Source of the DNA: a virus
Virus record (IMG/VR): IMGVR_UViG_3300018428_006815
Coordinates: 1-27,422 of that record
Direction: 5' to 3' (one strand)
Length of the DNA: 27,422 nucleotides
This document shows positions 8,201 to 16,641 of the stretch, one piece after another. The number at the start of each line of letters is the position of its first letter. Position 1 is the first letter of the stretch. The notes beneath the pieces were generated by a model. That model worked only from the letters and a program-made list of their open reading frames with translations, ran no database searches and was not told the origin of the DNA. The position numbers and the translations under genes were made by a program.

Positions 8201-11200
8201 CAGATAAGCCAGCCAAGCCCCCTAAAGAACCCACAACAGTGAAAGATCTTTCTAGGGCATCTTGTTCTTCAAAACTTGGCCTGTATCCTTTATTTGCTCC
8301 ATTTACAGAATTAAGCATAACCTGTAACCCAGTACACATGTATCTATTGAATAAAAATATAGAACTATTTAAACTCGCACTGGCACCATCAGTAGTCCTA
8401 TAATTGCTACCAGTATTTTTTAAAAACAAGGAGGTCACTCTGCCTGTAAAAAACTTACTTCTCGCCCCAAAGACTTGCCTTTCAATCCTTGCCTGCCGGA
8501 CAAAAGGCACAATCGACAGATTCTTGTGTACAGAGGTAGTCCACGCGTAATGTTTAGTAAGAATAACGCGCCCAGTTTCTGCATTGTAACTAGAAACAGT
8601 AGTAAACTCCCCGATCCCGGGTTGACCCATAAAAAATATTTTGTCTCCAGGCCTAACAAATGTTCTGTTTCTTAAATAAACATAATTCGCAGTATAAGTG
8701 CGTCCAGGTACGCACCCTTGAGCTGGATCGTCATAGTATTCGTCATAAATGGGTGTAGATCCAAGTGAACTCACTCTATCATAATCATTACTAGACAAGT
8801 CTACAACCTCACATTTCATACCTATTACAGCTTTTACTGAGGGAGGTTTTTCGGCAGATATAGTAGCTCCACCTTGTGAGGCGTTTAAAGTAAAATCTAT
8901 GTGTTCCAATTCAAATGAAGCTGCAGCATCATTACTAGAATCGTTCACATTCATATTGTCTGGAAGGATTCCATTACCTAAACTACCAGGCCTTACACTG
9001 AAGCTGGAAGATATATTTAGGTGCTGTTCTTCTACATATTTTTTATAATTTGAATTAGTTAAACCTGTGCCATATAGTTTGTTTTCTACTAGCTTTCCCC
9101 CACTCATAGTAATGGTAGTCTGTAGACCATTATTACTTGCATCAATTTTGAAAACAATGCCAATATCTTGATAGTATCTCTCGAAAGCTCCGGTTTGTGC
9201 AGTGGCGGTAGTAAAAGGTAGCGCGGTATCAGTATGTGTTGGCAATATTGGAGTAAAACCCCCAATCATTGAATCATAAACTGGCAAATCTGGCGTTTTT
9301 GCTACTGTAATCATTGCAACTTTTCCAGAAGAATTTATACTAGCAAATGCTTCTATAGTAGTGGGAGCCATCATGAATTGAGAAATAGAACCATTGCTTT
9401 TATGTTTTCGAAGAACCAAAACTTCAACTCGATATACTATATCTGGCACATAATAACCTTTATTCAGGTTAGATTCCTGAGCCCCAAATGAAGTGCTTCC
9501 GCCAGCAAAAAATATAGAACTTCGATCAACCTTAGCGATATTTTCACATGGGTTAGTTGCATCGTACATATATCTACAAGAAGGTTCGCTGGGGTTCTGA
9601 AGGAAATTAACAATGTTTGAATCTTTTGCAGAGCCGCTACCAGGTACATATTTAAGGAAAATTGGATTATGATTTGAGGATCCACCACTAAAAATACTCG
9701 TACTAGTAGGTAAAGCTGTTGATGGAATAGTATGACCTGTATGGTTTTTAAAGGCGTCATAAACTCTTTTTGAAAAAGTTTCATTTCTAAGCAGATGAGC
9801 AAGTTTTGCGGATCCTGAGTCTACTGCACTTCTAAAGTAATCGACATATTTATTTGAATTAGTTTTATAAGAAAAACTGTACATTAAAGGATTACTATTT
9901 GCTGTAGGTTGTGGTAATGTAGCTCCAGAAGCATCACCACCTTGCACACCCGCGTTTCCAGCTACTTCACCACTTCTTTTTACGGAAACCGTACTCAGGG
10001 AAGCATATTGGCTAAAAGTAATATCAACATAGTAATACCTGAAAAAAGTTTGAGTAAATGAATAAGTGCATGGACATTTTCTAGTAGCACCATGCCATGA
10101 ACAATTGCTAGAAGGCAAACGAGCCCAACTTCCATTAACGCCATTACAGGCAGTTTTTGATAACAGTTCAGTTTTTTGAATAGTAGCAGTTCTGTACCCG
10201 AAAGTTCCTAAATAAAACCTTAATGATTTATTGTATTGTGTATCATTTAATGGATTTTTGGTGTCAGCATATATTCTAATTAAATTTTTAAAAAACTTGC
10301 CTTTTAAATATGGTATTTCACCCGCTTTGGCTTCTGGGTCCGTGGTATCTAGTCCAGCTATAATATCATCATCAGAAATTAAAGCTGGAGAAAAACCAAT
10401 CTGTGAAGCTGCTGGAATAACTGAAAAATAATCAAATGCTCTAGCCTGAGTAAACCTAGATTGATTTGTGCTACTGGTTGGATTAATGTCTATTCTAGCC
10501 GCTTCACTTTGAGGTTTAATGGTAATGTTCGTAGTTGTTGACTTGAGATCCTGAAAACCTAAACCTGCATTGGTTCTATATTCTTCATTTGTGCTGAGAT
10601 CCGAAAACATCAATCTTTCAAAAACATCATTGGGTAAATCGTGAGTTTCTTGAGTTTGAAAATAATCCCTGGTGCTCAAAGAATCACTCAAATCTGTAGT
10701 CTCAGAATCTCCTTGTATGGTATTGCCATCATTAGACGCTAACCAAAAACAATTAAATCCAAGCCTATTATTTACCAAAACATTAGAATATGTTGGCCTT
10801 GAATACGTTTTTGCTTGATTATTCCCCCAGATGTATCTGTGGTTCGGCATATCACCGCCATCTAATGCAGGGGAAATATCCGAAGCGCCGAGTCTCTCAT
10901 CTTTATCTTTTAAAAAGGTTGGTTTCCAATCATGAATATTTAAAGAAAATAAAGAATTAGTGCTAATAAAAGCGAGACTGCCTCTGTAGGGATTTATATG
11001 TTCCCAAAAATTTGCAAGCTGCACATCAAAGAAAGTTGAACCTTGACAATATATTGAAAACCAAAAAGAATCAGTAAGATCTACTTGCTGGTTGTAATCC
11101 CAGATATGATTGTATCGATAAGGAGCCAATGTTCCAAAGCTGGTACTACCTCCTTGAGCGCTTTCAGACAAAACTGCCGGCGGCAAACTTATCCTAAATC

Positions 11201-12611
11201 CTCGTGAGTCGGTGGGTTGATTTGCTGTTATAGTATAATTTCTAAGATTTGCAGGGTAGTTTTTACCTCTCACAAGAAGCTCTTTTTCAAATCCATCTTC
11301 ATCTATAACAGATTCAGTTTCAAAAGAAACTTGAGTTCCACCTGTATTTACATCACGAAGGTGATTTGATGTTAGATCATACTTAATATCAGAGAATATA
11401 GCTGTATCAGAAGTTGTAATTGTGTTGTCGTAATTAGCAATAAGTGGTAGTGTAACCTTACCGTGGTCATCACTAAAAAAACCAATACCTTCGGTAATAC
11501 TGTATTTACTGGGTTCCGAAATCGGCAGAGCAAAACCAGCTATTGGGCCTTCACATATTAAATCCAAGGACCTATATATTGCTATAGATTCTAATTTTAG
11601 ATATTTACCTCTCGTACCAACTTGAGCACCAATAGATTTTCCGTCATATATAAAAGAGCTATCAGTATAATTCAGGGGCCTGAAGTTTGCATCTTTATTA
11701 CCCCTTGGTGGAAATACTGCCGGTTTTAAGCCTGGGTTTTGTGCAAAACTTGAATCGTTTCGTCTAGGAGTAAGTGTTTGGCCAGGACCAAATGTTTGCT
11801 GAAAACCACCATGAGCAGATTGGCCCTTCTCATAACTAGAATTGTATGCATCATTGCCTTGGTCTGCAGTAAAGTTTTTGGCTGCTGTAGCGTTACTTGG
11901 AATAGAAACAGAATATTTACTACTATCATCTGTGCTTGGTTGATCTGCTATTGGTTCTATAGTTTGTTTATCTGAATGTCTATAATTATATTTTTTATTA
12001 AAATCAAAACCTTCTCTTAAAAAATTAAAACTTTCAACATTTGGCAAATCAAGTACATCGTCTAATCTGCGAATTTTTGCAGTTTTATAATCAAAGTCGT
12101 AGTTTGAAATATTTGAGTTAACCACCAAGCTACCAACCCTCAGTTGACCATAAACAACAGGTATTGGAGTTCCTTGTTCTGCCTTGTTTTCATTTTTACT
12201 GTATAAATGGGAATTGGTTTCTATTATTTCAAATTCTTCTACACCACCCGTTTCCTCTTTTGGGGTCAGTTTATCGGTAAGTTTTTGCATAGCCCATCCC
12301 ATTGCAGCATTTCCGGCAAATGCTCCAAGCATGCCCATGCCAGGAATACCTGCGGCAGCTTGAAATTGTGGTACTACCGTGTATTTATCCTTAGGTAAAA
12401 CCACATCCATACAAAAAGATTCAAACTTTACACCCGCTTCGTCAATTAAAAAATATTCAGTGCCCAGCAAACACTTGTCAATAAAATATTTTTCAAACCT
12501 AGGATTAAGAGCAAACAAAGCATTCCAAAACTCTCTCATACTGGATATTTCTAGATTTATTGATTCACCTAGTTGTTCCGATAGTTCGCCTGCAAATATA
12601 AAAGTTTTCAT
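5253..12611 (-). CDS. J: Tail tip protein: fused gpI-like and gpJ-like host-specificity protein
   Basis: A 2452-residue protein joining two lambda tail-tip functions. Residues 1-170 match gpI: a ubiquitin-like fold (about 1-83), an Ala/Gly-rich hydrophobic stretch (about 85-108), then the conserved PVVYGQLRVGSLVVN (151-165). After a polar linker, RSLDLICEGPIAGF (347-360) is the start-of-gpJ motif. The C-terminal hub is clear at about 2064-2107 (NPAWIIYDLLWNPVYG, DDIDKWSF, RCDEPV) and at about 2270-2285 (GSYLRIGDIIEVADNN). gpJ forms the central tail tip that contacts the receptor. Lambda J is about 1130 residues; the extra roughly 1000 here fall mainly between the two conserved parts. They include a Cys-rich patch (about 820-848) and two hydrophobic segments (about 1785-1812 and 1848-1875). 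The start overlaps the gpK stop (ATGA), with AAGGA just upstream. Confidence 0.9.
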   Translation of the reverse strand: MKTFIFAGELSEQLGESINLEISSMREFWNALFALNPRFEKYFIDKCLLGTEYFLIDEAGVKFESFCMDVVLPKDKYTVVPQFQAAAGIPGMGMLGAFAGNAAMGWAMQKLTDKLTPKEETGGVEEFEIIETNSHLYSKNENKAEQGTPIPVVYGQLRVGSLVVNSNISNYDFDYKTAKIRRLDDVLDLPNVESFNFLREGFDFNKKYNYRHSDKQTIEPIADQPSTDDSSKYSVSIPSNATAAKNFTADQGNDAYNSSYEKGQSAHGGFQQTFGPGQTLTPRRNDSSFAQNPGLKPAVFPPRGNKDANFRPLNYTDSSFIYDGKSIGAQVGTRGKYLKLESIAIYRSLDLICEGPIAGFALPISEPSKYSITEGIGFFSDDHGKVTLPLIANYDNTITTSDTAIFSDIKYDLTSNHLRDVNTGGTQVSFETESVIDEDGFEKELLVRGKNYPANLRNYTITANQPTDSRGFRISLPPAVLSESAQGGSTSFGTLAPYRYNHIWDYNQQVDLTDSFWFSIYCQGSTFFDVQLANFWEHINPYRGSLAFISTNSLFSLNIHDWKPTFLKDKDERLGASDISPALDGGDMPNHRYIWGNNQAKTYSRPTYSNVLVNNRLGFNCFWLASNDGNTIQGDSETTDLSDSLSTRDYFQTQETHDLPNDVFERLMFSDLSTNEEYRTNAGLGFQDLKSTTTNITIKPQSEAARIDINPTSSTNQSRFTQARAFDYFSVIPAASQIGFSPALISDDDIIAGLDTTDPEAKAGEIPYLKGKFFKNLIRIYADTKNPLNDTQYNKSLRFYLGTFGYRTATIQKTELLSKTACNGVNGSWARLPSSNCSWHGATRKCPCTYSFTQTFFRYYYVDITFSQYASLSTVSVKRSGEVAGNAGVQGGDASGATLPQPTANSNPLMYSFSYKTNSNKYVDYFRSAVDSGSAKLAHLLRNETFSKRVYDAFKNHTGHTIPSTALPTSTSIFSGGSSNHNPIFLKYVPGSGSAKDSNIVNFLQNPSEPSCRYMYDATNPCENIAKVDRSSIFFAGGSTSFGAQESNLNKGYYVPDIVYRVEVLVLRKHKSNGSISQFMMAPTTIEAFASINSSGKVAMITVAKTPDLPVYDSMIGGFTPILPTHTDTALPFTTATAQTGAFERYYQDIGIVFKIDASNNGLQTTITMSGGKLVENKLYGTGLTNSNYKKYVEEQHLNISSSFSVRPGSLGNGILPDNMNVNDSSNDAAASFELEHIDFTLNASQGGATISAEKPPSVKAVIGMKCEVVDLSSNDYDRVSSLGSTPIYDEYYDDPAQGCVPGRTYTANYVYLRNRTFVRPGDKIFFMGQPGIGEFTTVSSYNAETGRVILTKHYAWTTSVHKNLSIVPFVRQARIERQVFGARSKFFTGRVTSLFLKNTGSNYRTTDGASASLNSSIFLFNRYMCTGLQVMLNSVNGANKGYRPSFEEQDALERSFTVVGSLGGLAGLSADPARDLSLVIQCTTNEYGEIAQALVLDPGYTNKKTFNKIYLPLNQKSFNKIKKHNSFFSRYTYSTRDYAIAGNTHYIDPDEHLFKQDLKLRIPGNAISQDGSIQYIDLIQYGFGFNTNFVQDDFLEAANNSSGSSNPRFKISTDSKGSVTSLTIDTSGPVGSYSEADNPITISLSPPASSSVDIPVNDPVTDQYGWARSIYLNGTPMRDKDGLFNFSKFHFDIKGGYYKNGNPNSSYFATRDIHSSYRSPLLAQEFRLPAHTHIVNHPLYGPRDQNSKDFYYLHTVENPEISMVSLSIKVNELHYVYEGDESVSYLNLKPTVYAIIAYIIAQKILDQIVNIAIPDPQVDINNSMGASFPCGGPVSSVGSGVGLNPPVLSGTAEIAATEIVKSFIVNAASLMAALATFAAARKFPCNSGLMKFLCIKMGEIIKNSGEIWPAKLMFRLEYGIEGEPFKSKDFTIQGCATSPFVKDIFIPEFASLDPKSGNNYRNRLIKVYRLTREMDPLTGGIIEARYKMDAELFSVNEYVAGYFSYPNSAMIGIRVNSKDMPDIPRREYLIKGKLVKIPTGYKPQLGAYDSTWDGLFEENLQWTSNPAWIIYDLLWNPVYGMGKYGLTEDDIDKWSFWKFSKRCDEPVTVALEGITTKERRYMCNVYINSQKPAYDLIKELLNLYGATVNFSGGKVYISYDSPGDDNDAGGSIMLFNNSNVTEAGFSYATTPQTSRITACTVDYLDERDGYIMKSEYYEDIEGIKEHGYSAIKIAGIAITRKGEANRLAMSKVHSRQLEKEVINFSTSLQGSYLRIGDIIEVADNNKMSHQCGGRIMKVDENNRKKIYIDIPVKALPPEINTFYIQDIRDSFTPDTDSDEEPEHTKQYSSFQVLEREGFVLTLDKAVSSNVRGGFVWLVKQGKDDQDSNIGGKQFKVKSIKEVKSGSEYEIMALEHSKIKYEIIDGGATVELDDAEYNEHQVVPTDTFTDVL

Positions 12612-13375
12612 GAGTCCTTATACCTATATATATTATACACTTTATTTAATAACCCATCAACAATTACTTCTTTCTTGGGAAAACTATAAATAGGATGATG
12701 AAACATCATTTTATTAAAGTAAACACCTAAATGCATAAACCGAGATATAGTCGGCTCAAAAACAATCAAATCACCATCCTTCATTTCTTTTTTGTCAACA
12801 ATAAAAAAATAATCTTGAATGTGACTAAGCATATCTTCATTGTTGTTATCTTTTCTTCTAGACCAGTTGATATTAGTGTTGTGTAAATTTATATTTAAAT
12901 TCAATAAATAAAAATCTTTAACATAACTTAAACAATCTTGAAAATAAGGAATAAAAATTCTTTGTGACAAGCTTCTAGGTTTATAATTTTTAGGATAATG
13001 CAGGTATGTATTTTTCGAAGCAGTTGATAATATAAAAGAAGGAAGAGCGAAAGACTCAGCCATAGAAATATCACAGGGACCAGGTCTAGGATCTTCTGAA
13101 AGGTGAGTATGAAAAAGAGATATAATATTATTTTTTAAATATTGATTGTAAAAAAAATCGTTTTTACTATTAAATAAATCAGGAAAGAAAGAACCTTCAT
13201 TCTTAAGGGGGTAAAAGCAGAAATTATTGTTTTGATCGTTTAAATAAAAAAACCCGCCAGTTTCATTATTTAAATCACTTAGTCCATGCTTAAAGGAAGA
13301 CAATAAAACCTTAGCCGTATGATCCTGGGAATCCTCCAAAAGGTAGTCCATTTTGTTTTTCTTTGTTAGAGCCAT
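12608..13375 (-). CDS. K: gpK-like tail tip protein: JAMM peptidase plus NlpC/P60 peptidase
   Basis: A 255-residue two-domain protein equivalent to lambda gpK, a tail-tip assembly protein whose NlpC/P60 part can cleave peptidoglycan stems. The N-terminal JAMM/MPN domain shows E38 (NNETGGFFY), then H89-x-H91 and D102 with the canonical eleven-residue step. The Ser usually placed between them is replaced by Gly, so metal-dependent activity is uncertain. The C-terminal NlpC/P60 domain has catalytic Cys148 (YFQDCLSYVKDFY), His215 (RFMHLGVYF) and a later HH (226-227). It overlaps the gpL gene by 65 bases if the ATG at 13375 is used. An ATG at 13351 (MDYLLEDSQDHT) would shorten the overlap and is equally possible. 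Its position between L and I-J matches lambda order. Confidence 0.88.
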   Translation of the reverse strand: MALTKKNKMDYLLEDSQDHTAKVLLSSFKHGLSDLNNETGGFFYLNDQNNNFCFYPLKNEGSFFPDLFNSKNDFFYNQYLKNNIISLFHTHLSEDPRPGPCDISMAESFALPSFILSTASKNTYLHYPKNYKPRSLSQRIFIPYFQDCLSYVKDFYLLNLNINLHNTNINWSRRKDNNNEDMLSHIQDYFFIVDKKEMKDGDLIVFEPTISRFMHLGVYFNKMMFHHPIYSFPKKEVIVDGLLNKVYNIYRYKDS

Positions 13376-14249
13376 TAACTATGCCAAATCTTGCACGACA
13401 ACCTGATATGCTTTTGGGGCACATATCTTGAACCCAATTTTTTTTATCTTTTAAAGGGTTGGACTGTATACCGTTATTTTGACAAACGTATAAGTGATAT
13501 ACAGTTTCATCAGATTCTTCTATATATACAGAGACGGTATCATTTTTATTATAAGTAGTGTCCTTATTCCATTTGATTTGTTTGGCTTTTGAGGAATTTA
13601 AAGTAAAGCTGGCAGACAAGTTGTGAGTTAAATTATTACCGCCTTTGTCAGTGACTGGGGGACCTTTATATCCACAACCATAAGAATGGCGATATTTCCA
13701 TCCACAAACATTATGAACTAATTTTCTTCCTGGAATTAAGCCCCCGTCTTTTTCAAATCTAGAAACTAATTCAAATTGAATAAAGTCTGCATTTTCTATT
13801 GATTTTTTGTTTATTGTATATTTTTCTACAGGAAAAGAAACTTCAGTTGGTGAACCAAAGGGATTAACATTATTTGGAAAATTTTTACCATGCAAAAACT
13901 TAACAAAAGTTTTGGTTCTTCTTACATTAAAACCAACAAAATCTTTAAAGTAACGAGTTTTTAAACTGAAAAATCCATCTGTATTGTCAAATTTCAAAGT
14001 CGGCCTAGGAAGAGTTTCATCTTCGTAATCAAATCCGTGCGCTTGACACGGTATATAAAAATACTCATTAGAACCTTTTCCGTCTCCACTAAAATATATA
14101 GGGTTACCATATCCATTCTCCCCAGCATGAAACTTATATGTGGCAGGGATGTCCTCCTCAGTTTCGGGGTCTTTTAAAATTATTTCATATAAAGTAATTA
14201 ATGTGGAGGGCTCAAGCTCCATAATTTCATTAAAAATTTTATTATTCAT
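13311..14249 (-). CDS. L: gpL-like minor tail protein with Fe-S type Cys domain and an inserted module
   Basis: A 312-residue homologue of lambda gpL, a tail-tip protein whose C-terminal domain is reported to hold a [4Fe-4S] cluster. The N-terminal domain runs from STLITLYEIIL through RPTLKFDNTDGFF and the VRRTKTFVKFL strand. LIPGRKLVHNVCGWKYR and CGYKGPPV follow. Four cysteines match the cluster ligands: C182, C192, C277 and C284 (MCPKSISGC). The C-terminus PFGGFPG matches lambda NFGGF. Between the second and third Cys, about 85 residues replace about 23 in lambda. Part of this (about 226-275) looks like a CBM5/12 carbohydrate-binding module. Start is the ATG at 14249, 23 bases after the M-like gene, with no Shine-Dalgarno site. 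Confidence 0.87.
   Translation of the reverse strand: MNNKIFNEIMELEPSTLITLYEIILKDPETEEDIPATYKFHAGENGYGNPIYFSGDGKGSNEYFYIPCQAHGFDYEDETLPRPTLKFDNTDGFFSLKTRYFKDFVGFNVRRTKTFVKFLHGKNFPNNVNPFGSPTEVSFPVEKYTINKKSIENADFIQFELVSRFEKDGGLIPGRKLVHNVCGWKYRHSYGCGYKGPPVTDKGGNNLTHNLSASFTLNSSKAKQIKWNKDTTYNKNDTVSVYIEESDETVYHLYVCQNNGIQSNPLKDKKNWVQDMCPKSISGCRARFGIVNGSNKEKQNGLPFGGFPGSYG
13425..13574 (-). other. CBM5/12-like insert in the gpL Fe-S domain
   Basis: Residues about 226-275 of the gpL-like protein: IKWNKDTTYNKNDTVSVY, then YHLYVCQNNGIQSNPL and KKNWVQ. The order W, then YxxxDxV, an aromatic strand, N-x-G-x(3)-NP and a closing W is that of small chitin- or cellulose-binding type 5/12 modules. It sits between the second and third cluster cysteines, where lambda gpL has only a short loop. 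Confidence 0.55.
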
Positions 14250-14272
14250 GATTTATATATAATAAATTATTA

Positions 14273-15436
14273 TTAAACACATTCAATAAATGTTGCCGAT
14301 ATATTATGGTTATCTTTATATATGTATGTATGCCTCCATTCTGGGCAATAAAAAGTTGAAATGGTTTTTTGATTAGGGCTCGAGCCTTGTGCGGAGTTCG
14401 GGTTCCCTCTATATTGTTTTTGTAAATGGAACCCAAATTTTTTGTAACCCAAATGACTCTCTAAAAACAACAATATCTTCTTTGCTTCTAAATCAGATCG
14501 ACCATTAAAATTAAGAGATAAATTAGATAAATTATGATTATATCCATATTTATTGAATTTTTTGTAAAAATCATTTACTGAAGAGGTTTTATATTTAGGG
14601 GAATGGGCAATTTGAATTGACTCGGTTGGCCTAAAATCAAACATTTTAAAACCTAAATCACCATCTTGACTTTTTGGCTTATATGGATAGAAGGAGCATT
14701 CATTAGGGTTATCAATGAAAATTGAATGCCTTAACGGGTTATGAGAAGACAAGCAATTATCGCTAGCATTAAGTTGGTAATAAGGAAACTCAAGAAATAA
14801 CTCAGTAAAAGGGTTTCCACTATTGAAAGAAACAGAACCAGGGCTTTGATTACTTGACATTTTATAATTCTTGTAACCACCATTTAAATAAACATACTGG
14901 CCCTGCCTGAATTCTAAAGCTGGCCCCTGTGTAACTTGAGCAAAATCTTTTCTAGAGGTAAAGGCAACATTAAATTTTGTTGAAATTGTATCAGATCCGC
15001 CAGCAGGAGGTTCAACACTTGACAAAATAGATGGATAAGCGCAAGTAAAAGATGCTGTCACGTTATTAACATTTTGAGTTTCAACTTGATGGGAATAAGA
15101 AAGACAATAAAATTTATTTGCCTTATAAGGATAAAAAGGAGTATAATCAAAAGGCTCTATTCTTTTATTTGTAAACAAGCCATATATGTGGTATTCTTGA
15201 GGGTCATAATAAAAATTCTTCTGAAAAAACGATATCATTTGACTTGATTCTAAATCAGTTAACTGATTAAAACTTAAATCTAATGACATATTTAACGAAT
15301 TAATACCTTTCAAAGATCTCTGTGCATAACTATCGTTTAATTGAACAGAATCAGCGAGAGAACTAAAAGATGCAGTCGATCCAAATGAAGCTGCTACATT
15401 AATTTTATCGTTATTATTTGGTGCAGAAATATCCAT
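14273..15436 (-). CDS. M: gpM-like minor tail protein with two gpM domains
   Basis: A 387-residue protein in the lambda M position (after the tape measure, before L). Lambda gpM is about 109 residues and sits at the distal end of the tail tube, joining tube to tip. Here the fold appears twice. Copy 1 (about 31-133) has YAQRSLKGINSLNMSLDLSF, SQMISFFQKN, then KFYCLSYSHQVET and NNVTASFTC. Copy 2 (about 275-387) has NHNLSNLSLNFNGR, ILLFLESHLGYKKFGFH, then FYCPEWRHTY and HNISATFIEC. Both carry the strand, a helix ending in a Gly-Tyr-Lys-Phe-like turn, and the closing Cys strand of gpM. The linker of about 140 residues is beta-rich and unassigned. The ATG overlaps the previous stop (TAATG). Confidence 0.8.
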   Translation of the reverse strand: MDISAPNNNDKINVAASFGSTASFSSLADSVQLNDSYAQRSLKGINSLNMSLDLSFNQLTDLESSQMISFFQKNFYYDPQEYHIYGLFTNKRIEPFDYTPFYPYKANKFYCLSYSHQVETQNVNNVTASFTCAYPSILSSVEPPAGGSDTISTKFNVAFTSRKDFAQVTQGPALEFRQGQYVYLNGGYKNYKMSSNQSPGSVSFNSGNPFTELFLEFPYYQLNASDNCLSSHNPLRHSIFIDNPNECSFYPYKPKSQDGDLGFKMFDFRPTESIQIAHSPKYKTSSVNDFYKKFNKYGYNHNLSNLSLNFNGRSDLEAKKILLFLESHLGYKKFGFHLQKQYRGNPNSAQGSSPNQKTISTFYCPEWRHTYIYKDNHNISATFIECV

Positions 15437-16641
15437 TATTTTATTGTTTGAGTGACTTCTATAGCTCCGACCAAATTACCTTGAGAGCTAACCGAAAGAG
15501 CTTGAGTATTTATTACTCCATCACAAGAAAATTCAGCCATAAATCCCCTATGATTTTCTTGAGACATAACATCATCTGAGCCAAAATCGTCATAAGATAA
15601 ATCATGTAATCGAACTTTTAAATTTGCTTCCCTACCATTAAATCCATCCTTCAACATGTCTGGGTCTAAACTTTCACCCTGTAGAGACATATTAATTACA
15701 GTAGATTTTTTTGTTACTCTCGTAGGTACTAAACCTAGGTCTGTATTTTCGAGGGTGTCACTAGTTGGAGCTTCAAATCTTGAGTCCCTATTAACATTGA
15801 TTGAGTAGTCAAAGGAAATCGTATGCTCAAAACCTAATGGGGTTGTGCCAACTATTTGACTATGATCTCCATGAGGGATAGACTGTTGTTTATACAAATC
15901 GCTACTAAAATAATCCTCCATTATAGTCTCATCTTTTGTCAAAGAACCATAAATACTAAAATTAGCATTAGCTTGGATAATTGAGTTTGGAGATATTGAA
16001 AAATTAAAACTGTTGAGATAAGCGTCTGAGAACCTAAACGGACCTAAATACCCTTCGACTTTTTCTTCATTCAAGGGAGGGAATTGAGCTGGGTTCAATA
16101 GTCCAGTAATATTAAAAAATGAAGCCAAGTTTCCAGTGTTGGGGTAAAATGAAACATCAAGACTACCAACAATAGGTCCACTAGCAACATAATTAAATAA
16201 AGGATTAAAGTAGCCAGATTGAGCTTCACCTTCACTTAATGACCAGTCGCCACTCTTAGCATAAAGACTTACTATATATTGATTTCCATCAGGAAAAACA
16301 TCGTGCTCAAAAAATAAAGACTTGCCACTGTTAAAAACAACTTCAGTACCTTTGGGTATTTTTTTAATTGATGTAGCTAGAGGCATAGGGGGACCGCCAG
16401 AGGGTCCAAGTAAAACTAAAAATGGGCTGTTTGGTGAAAAATTTTGAGGAACATAATCTATTGGCGTATCAGGTGATGAAGAGCTTACATAAGAAGTTAT
16501 TTGAAGTTGATTATCATCTACTTGACGAGTAACCGACAAAGGTTGACTGACGGCCAAACTAGCTTGCTCAGCAAAAATAAACTCACCCTTCCCGTCTGAA
16601 GAAAGGTACAAAGGAACATTTTCATAAGGTTCAAAAATCAT
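15436..16641 (-). CDS. Tube-like minor tail protein B
   Basis: A 401-residue beta-rich protein with no Cys-rich or membrane segments other than one Cys near the C-terminus. I recognise no named family, but it shares a layout with the gene just upstream. An N-terminal strand pair (FAEQASLAVSQPLSVTRQ, 24-40) is followed by an inserted region. A core strand set then reads NSFNFSISPNSIIQANANFS and YGSL (about 210-234), and a later FDYSINVNRDSRF. These features recall tail tube and distal-tail proteins. Its place between the tape measure and gpM fits a distal tube or adaptor ring. It overlaps its upstream neighbour by four bases (ATGA) and shares one base with the gpM start. Confidence 0.6.
   Translation of the reverse strand: MIFEPYENVPLYLSSDGKGEFIFAEQASLAVSQPLSVTRQVDDNQLQITSYVSSSSPDTPIDYVPQNFSPNSPFLVLLGPSGGPPMPLATSIKKIPKGTEVVFNSGKSLFFEHDVFPDGNQYIVSLYAKSGDWSLSEGEAQSGYFNPLFNYVASGPIVGSLDVSFYPNTGNLASFFNITGLLNPAQFPPLNEEKVEGYLGPFRFSDAYLNSFNFSISPNSIIQANANFSIYGSLTKDETIMEDYFSSDLYKQQSIPHGDHSQIVGTTPLGFEHTISFDYSINVNRDSRFEAPTSDTLENTDLGLVPTRVTKKSTVINMSLQGESLDPDMLKDGFNGREANLKVRLHDLSYDDFGSDDVMSQENHRGFMAEFSCDGVINTQALSVSSQGNLVGAIEVTQTIK

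Noticed and set aside
8435-8659. 74-codon minus-strand frame inside the gpI-gpJ gene
   Set aside because: It lies wholly within a long conserved gene, with composition expected of an alternative frame.
14250-14272. TATATAAAT just before the gpL-like start, resembling a T4 late promoter
   Set aside because: It differs from TATAAATA and lies one base before the ATG, so it could not provide a normal leader. In such AT-rich DNA it is expected by chance.
14242-14436. 64-codon minus-strand frame between the M-like and L-like genes
   Set aside because: It overlaps the conserved last third of the gpM-like gene in another frame and has no recognisable features. It is a shadow.
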